Notes under the pieces: model-generated
What the model was told of the DNA's origin: nothing
Databases searched by the model: none
What the model saw: only the letters and a program-made list of their open reading frames with translations
Shown here: positions 51,035 to 59,459 of the stretch, in pieces
How positions within the stretch are numbered: position 1 is the stretch's first letter
Layout of the letters: every line of letters begins with the position of its first letter
From: Deltaproteobacteria bacterium
Lineage (GTDB): Bacteria > UBA10199 > GCA-002796325 > JACPFF01
Direction of reading: 5' to 3'
DNA length: 64,000 bases
Assembly (NCBI GenBank): GCA_016210045.1
Contig: JACQUX010000004.1
Span: forward strand, 1 to 64,000
Made by a program: the position numbers and the translations under genes

Positions 51035-51061
51035 ACACACCATCCCGCGCTGCGGCGTCCA

Positions 51062-52315
51062 TTACGTCCGCTGACCCAACAAGTACCGACCATGTGCCGT
51101 GAGCGCCAGCTGGAGCACCGGACGCCCCCGATAGGCAATGGTCTCCGCAGCGACGACTTGGCCTTTCACCAACGGAATAATCACGCTGCGCAGATCCGAT
51201 GACACCACCCCCCGCGCCTGCAGCGAGGCTTTCAACACCGGCGTCACTTGCGGCGCCGCCATCAACGCCTCGCAGACCGCGCGTTGCGATGGCGTCAGCG
51301 CGGCGACGCGCCTCATCCCAATGGGTGGCAACTTCAATGTCCGCACGGACGCACTCTCGCCACGCGCCACGGACTCCGTTGCGAGCGATCCCAGCGCGAG
51401 TCGAAGCCCGTGCCAACTGACATCGCATCCATTCCAACAGGCCTGGCCGGACCGCGCACCCGCCGGATTCGGCTTTCGCCCCGAGCCAACACCCGCGCGA
51501 TAGACATAGGCCCCATCCCGTCTCGGGACTTCGTCGTACACGATCGGCGCGACGAGTGCGCGGCGTGACGGCAGCGGATAGGCAGCAAAACGATCCAACA
51601 CCCATTCTTTATGGTAACCGAGCATCCATTCGACACCCCAACTCGATGCCACCACCTGCGCAGTCCCATCTGACGTCCAGACCGGCCATTGTTCCGGGCC
51701 AATCTTCGTCCAGCCACCCGGATAGAGATATCCCGTCGGTGTGGGATACCGGCGAACGCCGCAGAGACGCCCCATTCGCCAGGCGTCCGACAACGCCTCC
51801 GGCACGTCACCGCGATCGATCGGGGGGAAGATCTCCGACGTCGTGGGATCACACAGATGTTCCAACAACAGTGGTCCCAGCGTCAGACACCGGCGCACAT
51901 CGCTCGCCGTCACAAGCGTGTTGCGGCGATCGTTGCGCTCAAACGGCAGGCGCTCCAATCCACCACGCGCGGCATACTCCCACTCCGCTTCACTCGGGAG
52001 CCGCACCGCACGCCGACTGAAGCGTGCGACGGCCGCCGCAAAGTCGCGGGCCGTCGGATAATCGATTCCCCGCACCGGTAGCTCCGGAGACGCCGTCGCG
52101 CAGCTCGCCGGAATCGGCAGCCGCGCCTCCCGCGCAATCGCGATAAACTGACGATTATTCACCGGGCGGCGTCCGATCACGACCTCGTGCGGAAATTCGA
52201 TCCAATGCGGGCGATCCAGATCGTGATGCCCTCGCACCGTCCGTCCGGGCGGCACTCGCACGAACTCGAACCGCGTGCCCTTCACGGTCATCTGTTGAAC
52301 GAGGACCCGTGTCAT
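51062..52315 (-). CDS. Formylglycine-generating-enzyme-like (FGE-sulfatase domain) protein
   Basis: 417 aa from ATG 52315. The N-terminal part has the FGE scaffold: Val-Pro-Pro-Gly-Arg-Thr-Val-Arg-Gly, Val-Val-Ile-Gly-Arg-Arg-Pro-Val-Asn-Asn-Arg-Gln-Phe, Arg-Leu-Pro-Ser-Glu-Ala-Glu-Trp-Glu-Tyr-Ala-Ala-Arg-Gly-Gly and Pro-Gly-Gly-Trp. Whether it activates sulfatases or is one of the many carbohydrate/nucleic-acid-binding homologues cannot be told. The C-terminal ~150 residues (Ala-Leu-Thr-Pro-Ser-Gln-Arg-Ala-Val-Cys-Glu-Ala-Leu) look like a winged-helix domain. No sulfatase gene is nearby. Confidence 0.7.
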   Translation of the reverse strand: MTRVLVQQMTVKGTRFEFVRVPPGRTVRGHHDLDRPHWIEFPHEVVIGRRPVNNRQFIAIAREARLPIPASCATASPELPVRGIDYPTARDFAAAVARFSRRAVRLPSEAEWEYAARGGLERLPFERNDRRNTLVTASDVRRCLTLGPLLLEHLCDPTTSEIFPPIDRGDVPEALSDAWRMGRLCGVRRYPTPTGYLYPGGWTKIGPEQWPVWTSDGTAQVVASSWGVEWMLGYHKEWVLDRFAAYPLPSRRALVAPIVYDEVPRRDGAYVYRAGVGSGRKPNPAGARSGQACWNGCDVSWHGLRLALGSLATESVARGESASVRTLKLPPIGMRRVAALTPSQRAVCEALMAAPQVTPVLKASLQARGVVSSDLRSVIIPLVKGQVVAAETIAYRGRPVLQLALTAHGRYLLGQRT

Positions 52316-52461
52316 AGCGAGTCCACCGGGACGCCCGCAAATCCCTGCGCAGCCCACGACACCGTTTCGGCTCCCAGCACTACTGATCTTCGTGTCTTCA
52401 TGGTTCACTATATCGACGCCGCGAGAAAAAAGTTGCCTATATAAAGTCGGCGATCCCCCCA

Positions 52462-53160
52462 TTACACGATTCTCACGCTCAACGCCTTGGCGTCGTCCAG
52501 CAGTGCGTCGTGCAAATGTTGGAAGCTGGCTTGTACGTGCGGCCAGGGGACGTTGGCGAGGAAGTATGGAGGGGCCGTCGGCACCGTTTGGATGTAGCGG
52601 AGTTGATAGGCCAGCACGAGCGCGTCCAGTCCGGCGTCTTTCCGTTGGCCGAGCGCGAGGAGTTCGGCGGGCGGAAGGTTAATAGCCGGTAACAGATAGA
52701 ACAGATCGAGATAATCTTTCACTTCATTGCGATTGATAATGCAGCCAAGTTTGTTCGCGACCAGATCGGGGAGGCTGTCGATCCAGATGCGGTCGACGCA
52801 GAGTTTTTCCCCGACGGCGGGTGGATGATCAAAGACGAGATCTAGTTTGAGCGGTTCGTGGCCGCGATAGTGCAACAGGAATTGCGAAAAGTCGGGGAAG
52901 CTCCGCACGAGCTCCACTCGTTCGCCGGGAAAGAAATCGGGCTGTTGTAAGAGATTGCGAGCGGCAGTGAATAATGCACGATCGGCGGTGAATAGGTCAA
53001 TGTCGATGGAGACACGATGGCCGAAATAAAATTCCGCGATACAGGTGCCGCCGGTCAGAAAGAGTCCGCGCCAATCCTGAACCGCAAAGAAGTGCACGAT
53101 GGCATTCCACAGTCGGTCCCCGATCACGTTATGTCGTTTGACGCCAGTAGGCGATCGCAT
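52462..53160 (-). CDS. AbiEii-type nucleotidyltransferase toxin
   Basis: 232 aa from ATG 53160. The core Leu-Thr-Gly37-Gly38-Thr-Cys-Ile-Ala-Glu-Phe-Tyr-Phe-Gly-His and Ser-Ile-Asp53-Ile-Asp55-Leu-Phe is a clear AbiEii/MNT nucleotidyltransferase signature. Further on, Leu-Lys-Leu-Asp-Leu-Val-Phe gives the third acidic residue and Leu-Val-Ala-Asn-Lys-Leu the Lys motif. The gene starts inside the 3' end of its partner (32-nt overlap). Such enzymes modify tRNA or other RNA to halt growth. Compared with the 7472 pair, the partner is of a different family, so this is a separate acquisition. Confidence 0.75.
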   Translation of the reverse strand: MRSPTGVKRHNVIGDRLWNAIVHFFAVQDWRGLFLTGGTCIAEFYFGHRVSIDIDLFTADRALFTAARNLLQQPDFFPGERVELVRSFPDFSQFLLHYRGHEPLKLDLVFDHPPAVGEKLCVDRIWIDSLPDLVANKLGCIINRNEVKDYLDLFYLLPAINLPPAELLALGQRKDAGLDALVLAYQLRYIQTVPTAPPYFLANVPWPHVQASFQHLHDALLDDAKALSVRIV

Positions 53161-53605
53161 GTTCCCATGGCTTTCGTAGCGCCGGCCGCAGCCGCGCCTG
53201 TTTGAGAAGTGGCACTAATTGCCGCCACGGCACCGCGCGCAACAGAACGTGCGATGGCAGGCGCTCGAACAAACGCGTGACCGCCCAGGCATGTTCCGGA
53301 TGCGCAGCGTTGCGCAGCCGCTGCAGAAATGCGGTGTCGGTGAGATCGGACCGATCCCAAAGCAGGCCCCGCTCGCGAAACGGAATCGCGGCCAGCGTTT
53401 TCAGTGAGAATTTTTCAGGCGTTTGAGCAGGCGGCTGATGTAACGCGCAGTACGCATCATAATCGATGATCACGAAGCCGTGCTTGCCCCGTTTTTGGTC
53501 CATCACTAATAATGGCTCGTCTCGTTTCATCGCACGGAGGCGCTTCAACGAAAGCTTCTGCAGCTCGGTGATGCTCAAGATGTGTGATGGCTGAAAACCC
53601 GGCAT
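53129..53605 (-). CDS. Putative antitoxin with Phd-like N-terminus
   Basis: 158 aa from ATG 53605. The N-terminal ~60 residues (Ser-Ile-Thr-Glu-Leu-Gln-Lys-Leu; Arg-Asp-Glu-Pro-Leu-Leu-Val-Met; His-Gly-Phe-Val-Ile-Ile-Asp-Tyr-Asp-Ala-Tyr) match the Phd/YefM DNA-binding fold, in which a beta-strand pair and a helix form the dimer. The remaining ~95 residues are unrecognised and would carry the toxin-neutralising part. It lies upstream of the nucleotidyltransferase gene and shares a promoter with a palindromic operator. A Phd-type regulator paired with an AbiEii toxin is atypical. Confidence 0.6.
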   Translation of the reverse strand: MPGFQPSHILSITELQKLSLKRLRAMKRDEPLLVMDQKRGKHGFVIIDYDAYCALHQPPAQTPEKFSLKTLAAIPFRERGLLWDRSDLTDTAFLQRLRNAAHPEHAWAVTRLFERLPSHVLLRAVPWRQLVPLLKQARLRPALRKPWEHAIAYWRQTT

Positions 53606-53626
53606 GCCGACAGTGTAGCGCATATA

Positions 53627-53646
53627 ATAGGTAGAATACCACCTAT
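53627..53646 (-). promoter_or_regulatory. Palindromic operator of the Phd-like/AbiEii pair
   Basis: A near-perfect palindrome ATAGGTAG-AATA-CCACCTAT, with 8-nt arms differing by one base, sits 21 nt before the antitoxin start and overlaps the likely -35. A possible -10 (TACACT, minus strand 53617-53612) lies 6 nt from the ATG, suggesting a leaderless mRNA. It is a good candidate for autoregulation by the antitoxin. Confidence 0.6.
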
Positions 53647-53662
53647 ATTTATGATCTGGGTT

Positions 53663-54037
53663 TTACAACGCCCCGTCATCCGCTTCGAAGGCGTCGGGGA
53701 CCCATTCGATTGCGGGTCTGCCGGAGGAGAGGTCGATGCCAAGGACGGAGAAATGACACGTGGCGGTGGTGGGGTGGCGATGGCGGTACCACTGGGCGGC
53801 GCGGACGATCTGCTGCTGCTTGCGCGGGGTCAGTTGCTCTAACGGGTCGCCAGCAAAGTCGGTTCGCCGCGTCTTCACCTCGACGAAGTGGCGTTCGCCC
53901 CCCCGTTCGACGATCAAGTCTACCTCCCCGACCCGGACCCGGAAGTTCCGCGCAACGACGCGGAAGCCCCGTTGTTCGAGAAATGCGGCTGCCAGCTGCT
54001 CCCCCAAAGCCCCGATCTGCTGTCGCTCATGCGGCAT
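53663..54037 (-). CDS. yraN: UPF0102 (YraN) family protein
   Basis: 124 aa from ATG 54037, preceded by GGGGGAGG. The restriction-endonuclease-like fold is visible: Glu-Gln-Leu-Ala-Ala-Ala-Phe-Leu; Val-Gly-Glu-Val-Asp-Leu-Ile; Phe-Val-Glu-Val-Lys-Thr-Arg (the Asp-(Glu)-x-Lys catalytic core). YraN proteins are conserved and of uncertain function, with nuclease potential. In many genomes they are close to rnhB or the ribosomal protein genes; here rpmB is divergent and adjacent. Confidence 0.9.
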   Translation of the reverse strand: MPHERQQIGALGEQLAAAFLEQRGFRVVARNFRVRVGEVDLIVERGGERHFVEVKTRRTDFAGDPLEQLTPRKQQQIVRAAQWYRHRHPTTATCHFSVLGIDLSSGRPAIEWVPDAFEADDGAL

Positions 54038-54114
54038 GGCACCTCCCCCTTTCCCCTTGCCAACCCGGCGATCCCCTGCTAGAGGCCGCGGACCCAAGCA
54101 ACAGAGGAGTCGTT

Positions 54115-54306
54115 ATGGCATATCGATGCGAACTTTGTGGGAAGGGCCCGGCTACCGGCAATACGGTCTCGCACGCGAATAACAAGCGGCGGACGCGGAA
54201 CCTGCCGAACCTCCAACATGTCCGTGCCAATCGCGGCGGCACTATTCGGCGCATTCAAGTGTGCACGCGGTGTATCCGGAATGGCGCCGTTCAAAAGGCT
54301 GCTTAG
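54115..54306 (+). CDS. rpmB: 50S ribosomal protein L28
   Basis: 63 aa with an AGAGGAG ribosome-binding site. The zinc-binding version: Cys-Glu-Leu-Cys-Gly-Lys-Gly at the start and Cys-Thr-Arg-Cys-Ile-Arg at the end, with the Arg-rich middle Arg-Arg-Thr-Arg-Asn-Leu-Pro-Asn-Leu. The C+ form is used when zinc is sufficient. Its stop codon touches the first base of a long inverted repeat. Confidence 0.93.
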   Translation: MAYRCELCGKGPATGNTVSHANNKRRTRNLPNLQHVRANRGGTIRRIQVCTRCIRNGAVQKAA

Positions 54307-54448
54307 AACTCCTTGCAAAACCTACTGCGCGACCCAATGGCGGCGTTGCGCCACCCAGCAATCCTCACGTACAACTTCGTACGCTCCGGTTGCTGGGGCC
54401 CGACGCGCCTTGCCCTTGGGCCGCTCGTGACGGTTTTGCAAGGAGTTC
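54306..54448. repeat. MITE-like element with 17-bp terminal inverted repeats
   Basis: Termini GAACTCCTTGCAAAACC (54306-54322) and GGTTTTGCAAGGAGTTC (54432-54448) are perfect inverted repeats. Inside, CCCAGCAA...TTGCTGGG and CGTAC...GTACG add nested pairs, so the whole 143 nt can fold. It begins on the rpmB stop codon and ends 13 nt from the spoT stop. No ORF is in it. The sequence has the look of a dispersed family in delta-type genomes. Confidence 0.7.
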
Positions 54449-54460
54449 TCATTTTAAAAT

Positions 54461-56635
54461 CTAACCCTTCACCCGCTCCACGGTAATCACGCCCTTCACC
54501 TTTTCCAGGCCGTGCAGCACCTGCCGCAGTTGCTGCAGGTCGTGGATCTCGATCTCGAAGGTATTGATGCCCTTTTGATCCTCCAGCGTCTTGGCATGCG
54601 CGGCCACGATATTCACGCCCTGATCGGTAATCGCCTCGGTCAGGCTGGCCAACATCCCCGGCCGATCGACGCACTCCACGCGCACTCGCGCAATCCGCGT
54701 CGTCCCTGCTTCGACATCCCACTCCACCGGAATGCAGCGCTCCGGATCGCTCCCCAACACATGGGTGCAATCGCTGGTGTGCACGCTGACCCCGCGACCC
54801 CGCGTAACAAAGCCGACGATCGAATCGCCCGGGACCGGATTGCAACACTTGCCGAACGAGATCAGCACGTCGCTGATCCCACTGATTCGTACCGGGCTGC
54901 GCGCGCGACGGGTCAATTTGCCGACGATCTTAGAAAACGTGGATTGCTGCGGCGGCGGTTGCGGCGGCGCCGCCGGCGTCATTTGTTGGAATTGCTCTTT
55001 GGTCACGACCGCGCCCAACACCTCGGCTGGTTGGACCTTGCCGTAACCGATCGCGGCCAATAAGGAATCGAATTCGCGATACGCTTGATCTTGCAGATAG
55101 CGCGCAATCTCCGGCGCCTTAGTCAATTTGGCCACGCTCCAGCCAAACGCCGCGCCCGCCTTTTCCAGCAGCTCCCGACCGATCGCCCGTGCCTGATCGT
55201 GTTCGTCCTCGCGCAATACTTGGCGGATCTTGGCCTTCGCGCGCGACGTCTTCACGAATCCGAGCCAATCTTTATTCGGTCGCTTCTGCTTCCCGACCAA
55301 AATTTCGACCGTATCGCCGCTCCGCAGTTGATAGCGCAGCGGCACAATCCGGCCGTTCACTTTCGCGCCGATGCAGGCGTGGCCGACATCGGTGTGAATG
55401 GCGTACGCGAAGTCGACCGGCGTCGCGCCGCGGGGGAGTTCCATCAATGTCCCCTTCGGCGAAAAGGCGTAGATATCGTCGGCGAACAGATCAAGTTTAA
55501 TCGTATCAAGGAATTCGGCGGGCTCATTCAGTTCGCGTTGCCATTGCAACAGCTGCCGCACCCATTTGAATTTTTGTTCGTCCCGCGAGCGGATGTTCCG
55601 CCCGCTTTCTTTATAGCGCCAATGCGCCGCAATGCCGAGTTCGGCGATTTCGTGCATCTCCCGGGTGCGGATTTGAAATTCGCACCGTTCCCCGTGCGGC
55701 CCCATGACCGTGGTGTGCAGCGATTGATAATTATTCTGTTTCGGCATCGCGATGTAATCTTTGAAGCGTCCGGGCACCGGCCGCCATAACGAATGCAACA
55801 CGCCCAGCGCCTCGTAACATTTCGCTAAATCATCCACGACGATCCGAAATGCGACCAAGTCGTGAACTTCGTCGAACGGGATGCTCTGCCGCTCCATCTT
55901 GCGATGGATGCTGTACATGTGCTTCTGACGGCCTTGGATCTCGCACGCGATCTTGTGTTGCGCGATCTCGCGCTCCGCGATCCCTTGCACCTCTTTGATA
56001 AAGCGCTCGCGATACGCGCGTCGCGACTCCACGCGCTCGCTAATGGTGCGGAAGACATCCGGCTTGAGGAAGCGAAAGGCGAGGTCTTCCAATTCGATTT
56101 TCATTTGCTGCATCCCGAGTCGATTGGCGATCGGGGCATAGATGTCCATCGTTTCCTGCGCGATCTCCACTTGCTTCGCCTCGGCCAAGTGTTCCAGCGT
56201 GCGCATGTTGTGGAGTCGATCGGCCAATTTGACCAAGATGACGCGAATGTCTTCGGCCATCGCCATGATCATCTTGCGAAAATTTTCGGCCTGTTTTTCT
56301 TCACTGGTGCGAAAATGGAGTTTGCCGAGTTTCGTGACACCGTCGACCAATTTGGCCACTTCCTTGCCGAACAATTTTTCCAACTCTTCGAGCGTCGCCA
56401 CGGTGTCTTCGATCGTGTCGTGCAAGATGCCCGTCGTGATGCTGGCGACATCGAGTCGCATCGCCGCCAACAGGCCCGCAACTTCCATCGGGTGGATCAG
56501 GTACGGCTCGCCGGAACGCCGCGTTTGCCCTTGATGCGCCTTCGCCGCAAAGACATACGCCCGTTGAATCAGTTCCACATCCGCTTTCGGCTGATACGAG
56601 GCGACTTGGTCGATAATATCATGCACGCGAATCAT
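54461..56635 (-). CDS. spoT: Bifunctional (p)ppGpp synthetase/hydrolase (SpoT/RSH)
   Basis: 724 aa, typical long RSH. The HD hydrolase domain has His-Pro-Met-Glu-Val-Ala and His-Asp-Thr-Ile-Glu-Asp (both motifs intact, so hydrolase active). The synthetase follows, with Phe-Arg-Ile-Val-Val-Asp-Asp and Tyr-Gln-Ser-Leu-His-Thr. A TGS domain (Ile-Tyr-Ala-Phe-Ser-Pro-Lys-Gly) and a C-terminal ACT domain (Val-Glu-Cys-Val-Asp-Arg-Pro-Gly-Met-Leu) complete it. It sets the stringent-response level. The ATG overlaps the gmk stop by 4 nt, so it is the last gene of the skp-FHA-yicC-gmk-spoT operon. Confidence 0.95.
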   Translation of the reverse strand: MIRVHDIIDQVASYQPKADVELIQRAYVFAAKAHQGQTRRSGEPYLIHPMEVAGLLAAMRLDVASITTGILHDTIEDTVATLEELEKLFGKEVAKLVDGVTKLGKLHFRTSEEKQAENFRKMIMAMAEDIRVILVKLADRLHNMRTLEHLAEAKQVEIAQETMDIYAPIANRLGMQQMKIELEDLAFRFLKPDVFRTISERVESRRAYRERFIKEVQGIAEREIAQHKIACEIQGRQKHMYSIHRKMERQSIPFDEVHDLVAFRIVVDDLAKCYEALGVLHSLWRPVPGRFKDYIAMPKQNNYQSLHTTVMGPHGERCEFQIRTREMHEIAELGIAAHWRYKESGRNIRSRDEQKFKWVRQLLQWQRELNEPAEFLDTIKLDLFADDIYAFSPKGTLMELPRGATPVDFAYAIHTDVGHACIGAKVNGRIVPLRYQLRSGDTVEILVGKQKRPNKDWLGFVKTSRAKAKIRQVLREDEHDQARAIGRELLEKAGAAFGWSVAKLTKAPEIARYLQDQAYREFDSLLAAIGYGKVQPAEVLGAVVTKEQFQQMTPAAPPQPPPQQSTFSKIVGKLTRRARSPVRISGISDVLISFGKCCNPVPGDSIVGFVTRGRGVSVHTSDCTHVLGSDPERCIPVEWDVEAGTTRIARVRVECVDRPGMLASLTEAITDQGVNIVAAHAKTLEDQKGINTFEIEIHDLQQLRQVLHGLEKVKGVITVERVKG

Positions 56636-57204
56636 GCAGTCACCGTGGTCTCGGTCGCGTTCATGATGGCCAAGATGGCCGCGACCGTTTCGTCGACCGT
56701 GTGATTCGTGACGACGTGATCGTACACCGCTTGTTCCGCGATTTCGTCGGCGGCCTTCGCCAGCCGGCGTTGGACCGTGGCGGCGTCATCGGTGCCACGC
56801 CGCCGTAACCGTTCCGCGAGCACATCCATCGACGGGGGGAGGAGAAAAATCAGCGTCGCCTGCGCATCCGCGGCCTTGACCGCTTTGCCGCCTTGGACAT
56901 CGATGTCGAGCAAGACATCTCGCCCTTGCGCGCGCCAGATTTCAATCGGCGCGCGTGGGGTGCCGTAGAGGTGTCCGTGCACCTCAGCCCATTCTAAGAA
57001 TTCCCCCGCAGCGGCCATGCGGTGAAAGGTCGGCGCATCGGTAAAATAATAGTGCCGACCGTGGACTTCACCGGCACGCGGTTGCCGGGTGGAATACGAG
57101 ACCGATTCGACCAGTGCCGGCCGCGCCGCGCGCAATGCCTGCACGACTGTCGTCTTACCAGTTCCCGAGGGGGCAGAAATGACGAACAGATGACCCAAAG
57201 ACAT
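56632..57204 (-). CDS. gmk: Guanylate kinase
   Basis: 190 aa from ATG 57204; the long frame upstream to 57867 is spurious. P-loop Ser-Ala-Pro-Ser-Gly-Thr-Gly-Lys-Thr, Ser-Tyr-Ser-Thr-Arg-Gln-Pro-Arg-Ala-Gly-Glu, Gly-His-Leu-Tyr-Gly-Thr, Asp-Ile-Asp-Val-Gln-Gly. Converts GMP to GDP. Cotranscribed with spoT. rpoZ, usually between gmk and spoT, is absent here. Confidence 0.95.
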   Translation of the reverse strand: MSLGHLFVISAPSGTGKTTVVQALRAARPALVESVSYSTRQPRAGEVHGRHYYFTDAPTFHRMAAAGEFLEWAEVHGHLYGTPRAPIEIWRAQGRDVLLDIDVQGGKAVKAADAQATLIFLLPPSMDVLAERLRRRGTDDAATVQRRLAKAADEIAEQAVYDHVVTNHTVDETVAAILAIMNATETTVTA

Positions 57205-57215
57205 ACGCGCTATGC

Positions 57216-58067
57216 TCACTCGATATTCTGTGCCTGTTCCCGCAATTTTTCCAATTCCGACTTCATGGTCACGACGGCTTGCGCGATCGCCGCATCGCCC
57301 GCCTTCGAGGCCATCGTGTTCACTTCGCGATGCATCTCTTGGAGCAGAAAGTCGAGCTGGCGCCCGACCGGTTCGCGACTCGCCAAGAACTGACGATACT
57401 GCGTGCAATGGCTTTCGAAACGCACCAACTCTTCGGTGATGTCGCTGCGATTGATCGCGGCGCTTCCACTGCGACCGTTTTCCGTGGCTCCGCCCGACCC
57501 GCCCACGTTCGCCGCCGCTAAGGTGGTCTTCGCATTGGCAGCGGATCGCTTCCGCACCGCTTGATTCAGTTGTTCCAAGTGTTTCAATCGCCGTCGTTGG
57601 TCCAGTTCGATGTGTCGACCTTCCGTGACCCGCATCCGCTCGAGCTGTGCCAACGCCTTCGCGCAGATCCCACGAATGTGTTGCCAATACCGCTCGTAGC
57701 GCACCGGCTCTTCTTCGAGACGGATCAATTCGCGCAGATCGACCATATCGAGCAGGTCTTTCGGTTTGGCGCCCAACGCCCGTTCCAAGTCGTGGAGACA
57801 CCGCGCGTAGACCCGCGCCAATGCGATGTTGACCGTCGCCTTCGGCACTGGTGCGACCGGGGCGCATTCTTTGATGAAGACTTCGGTCTTGCCGCGTTGG
57901 ATCACGGCCTGGATTTCTTTGCGCAATTTCGGATCGATCACGTTCAACTTCGGCGGGATCTTGAGAAAGATTTCGCTATAGCGATGATTCACGGCCCGGA
58001 TTTCGATGAACAGCCGGCCTTGGCCGACTGCCCCTTCCGCCGCTCCATATCCGGTCATGGATTTCAT
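57216..58067 (-). CDS. yicC: YicC family protein (endoribonuclease-like)
   Basis: 283 aa from ATG 58067 (GGATGAG before it). N-terminal Met-Lys-Ser-Met-Thr-Gly-Tyr-Gly, Ile-Arg-Ala-Val-Asn-His-Arg-Tyr and the C-terminal DUF1732 (Leu-Asp-Phe-Leu-Leu-Gln-Glu-Met-His-Arg-Glu-Val-Asn-Thr-Met-Ala-Ser-Lys) identify YicC. YicC has been linked to RNA cleavage and turnover. A Ser/Gly-rich insert near 199-217 is longer than usual. It lies 11 nt upstream of gmk, the classical neighbour. Confidence 0.93.
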   Translation of the reverse strand: MKSMTGYGAAEGAVGQGRLFIEIRAVNHRYSEIFLKIPPKLNVIDPKLRKEIQAVIQRGKTEVFIKECAPVAPVPKATVNIALARVYARCLHDLERALGAKPKDLLDMVDLRELIRLEEEPVRYERYWQHIRGICAKALAQLERMRVTEGRHIELDQRRRLKHLEQLNQAVRKRSAANAKTTLAAANVGGSGGATENGRSGSAAINRSDITEELVRFESHCTQYRQFLASREPVGRQLDFLLQEMHREVNTMASKAGDAAIAQAVVTMKSELEKLREQAQNIE

Positions 58068-58074
58068 GTGTCGC

Positions 58075-58737
58075 TCATCCTTCCAACACCATCTTGGTTT
58101 CACCCACTTCGATCGCGTCGCCGGGTTGGAGTAAACGGCTCTCCACTTCTTCGCCGTTCACATACGTGCCGTTCTTGCTCACCAGATCCAACACGCCGAC
58201 GCCGATGTCGTCGAAAAAGAGCATCGCATGGAGCCGCGACACCGAGACGTCTTCCAACACGATATCGCCGGTGCGGCGAAACCCGAATTCGGTGCCCGGC
58301 GCCGCCTCGGCCCGGCGGAATTGCTTCGTGACATACTGATGGATCACTTTGCGGGTGTTTTCGTCCAACGCCAACGTCACGTCGACATGAAACGACGCGG
58401 TCTTGTGCGGGTCGCTCACTGCGCGGCCGATCGCGCGACAGGTCCCGAGTTCGAGTGAAAAATGCGCCCCTTTTTTGGTCCCCGCCACGACCCGGAACGA
58501 GGCCCCAGCCGCGGCCTTACCGGAATCCACGCGTGCGGCACTCGCAGCGGCGCCCCCCGTCGGGCGCGCCTTCAGATCGAGCCCTTCTTCTAAAATGAGC
58601 AACGGGACGTCGTCCCGTACCGGAAATTTCAATTGGCAGTGTTCGCAGAGCACACCGCGCCCGCCTTCGACCACGACGAGCGGCCCTTTGCATTGGATGC
58701 AGGCGAGGACTTCCAGCAGTTGGTGGTCAATGGCCAT
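58075..58737 (-). CDS. Trm112-like zinc ribbon fused to an FHA domain
   Basis: 220 aa. Residues ~1-60 are a Trm112-type zinc ribbon: Leu-Leu-Glu-Val-Leu-Ala-Cys-Ile-Gln-Cys and a later Cys-Glu-His-Cys. Residues ~120-215 are a forkhead-associated domain (Cys-Arg-Ala-Ile-Gly-Arg; Val-Ser-Arg-Leu-His-Ala; Asn-Gly-Thr-Tyr-Val-Asn), which binds phosphothreonine. A Ser/Ala linker lies between. The combination in an operon with gmk and spoT suggests regulation by a Ser/Thr kinase (inference). No kinase of that type is in the window. Confidence 0.78.
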   Translation of the reverse strand: MAIDHQLLEVLACIQCKGPLVVVEGGRGVLCEHCQLKFPVRDDVPLLILEEGLDLKARPTGGAAASAARVDSGKAAAGASFRVVAGTKKGAHFSLELGTCRAIGRAVSDPHKTASFHVDVTLALDENTRKVIHQYVTKQFRRAEAAPGTEFGFRRTGDIVLEDVSVSRLHAMLFFDDIGVGVLDLVSKNGTYVNGEEVESRLLQPGDAIEVGETKMVLEG

Positions 58738-58760
58738 TGATTAATTCGAAATGCGTCGGT

Positions 58761-59312
58761 TCACTTCGCACCGCTGTTGTAGGCCCGAATCACTTGATCG
58801 GTAATATCGGCGTCGGCCGGGGAATAGAGGACCACGTCCTGCGATTTTTCCAGAATCATGGAATACCCCCCCTCTTTGCCGATCCGCGACGCGACTTGCT
58901 TCAACGTCGTGAGGATCGCCCCGGTCTTTTCGGATTCTTTTTGATCGAGCTCGGATTTGTAGTCGCCCAACTTTTGATTCAGCTCGAGGAACTTTTGCCG
59001 ATAACTCTCTTCTTTTTGCTTTAACGTCTCGGCGTTCATCGTAAGCCGATTTTTCTCTAAGTCGGTTTTCAGCGTCTCGAGTTGTTTTTGCAAGCCTTGC
59101 AGGTCTTGTTGCCGTTGGTCGTAGACCTTTTTCAGCTCCGCCTTGGCCCGTTTGCCGACGTCCGTTTCGTTCAGCGCGCGTTGAAAATCGACGAAGCCGA
59201 CTTTCTGCCCCCCGGTCGCAGCGGCCGGCGCCTCGGCGCTATACCCCGTGCGACCACATCCGGTTGCCCCGATCCCGATCAGGATCATACCCATCCACAG
59301 CACCTGCTTCAT
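58761..59312 (-). CDS. Skp/OmpH-like periplasmic chaperone, probable lipoprotein
   Basis: 183 aa from ATG 59312. Start Lys-Gln-Val-Leu-Trp-Met-Gly-Met-Ile-Leu-Ile-Gly-Ile-Gly-Ala-Thr-Gly-Cys gives a weak lipobox. The OmpH-type core is Val-Gly-Phe-Val-Asp-Phe-Gln-Arg-Ala-Leu-Asn-Glu, then a long coiled coil (~65-125) and Tyr-Ser-Met-Ile-Leu-Glu-Lys. Skp escorts outer-membrane proteins. It is the promoter-proximal gene of the operon, though here it precedes a phosphopeptide-binding protein rather than bam genes. Confidence 0.8.
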   Translation of the reverse strand: MKQVLWMGMILIGIGATGCGRTGYSAEAPAAATGGQKVGFVDFQRALNETDVGKRAKAELKKVYDQRQQDLQGLQKQLETLKTDLEKNRLTMNAETLKQKEESYRQKFLELNQKLGDYKSELDQKESEKTGAILTTLKQVASRIGKEGGYSMILEKSQDVVLYSPADADITDQVIRAYNSGAK

Positions 59313-59459
59313 ACCGCCATACCTCCGTATTGCCCGGCCGTATGCCGGGTGTGGCGCTTCTAGCGAGGTGCCACCGAGAATACAAGATGGAAGTGGCATT
59401 TCCGTGCGCCCACCTCTTCCCCCTTGAGATTTCATACCCGTTTGCAGTAAGGCGGCGGC

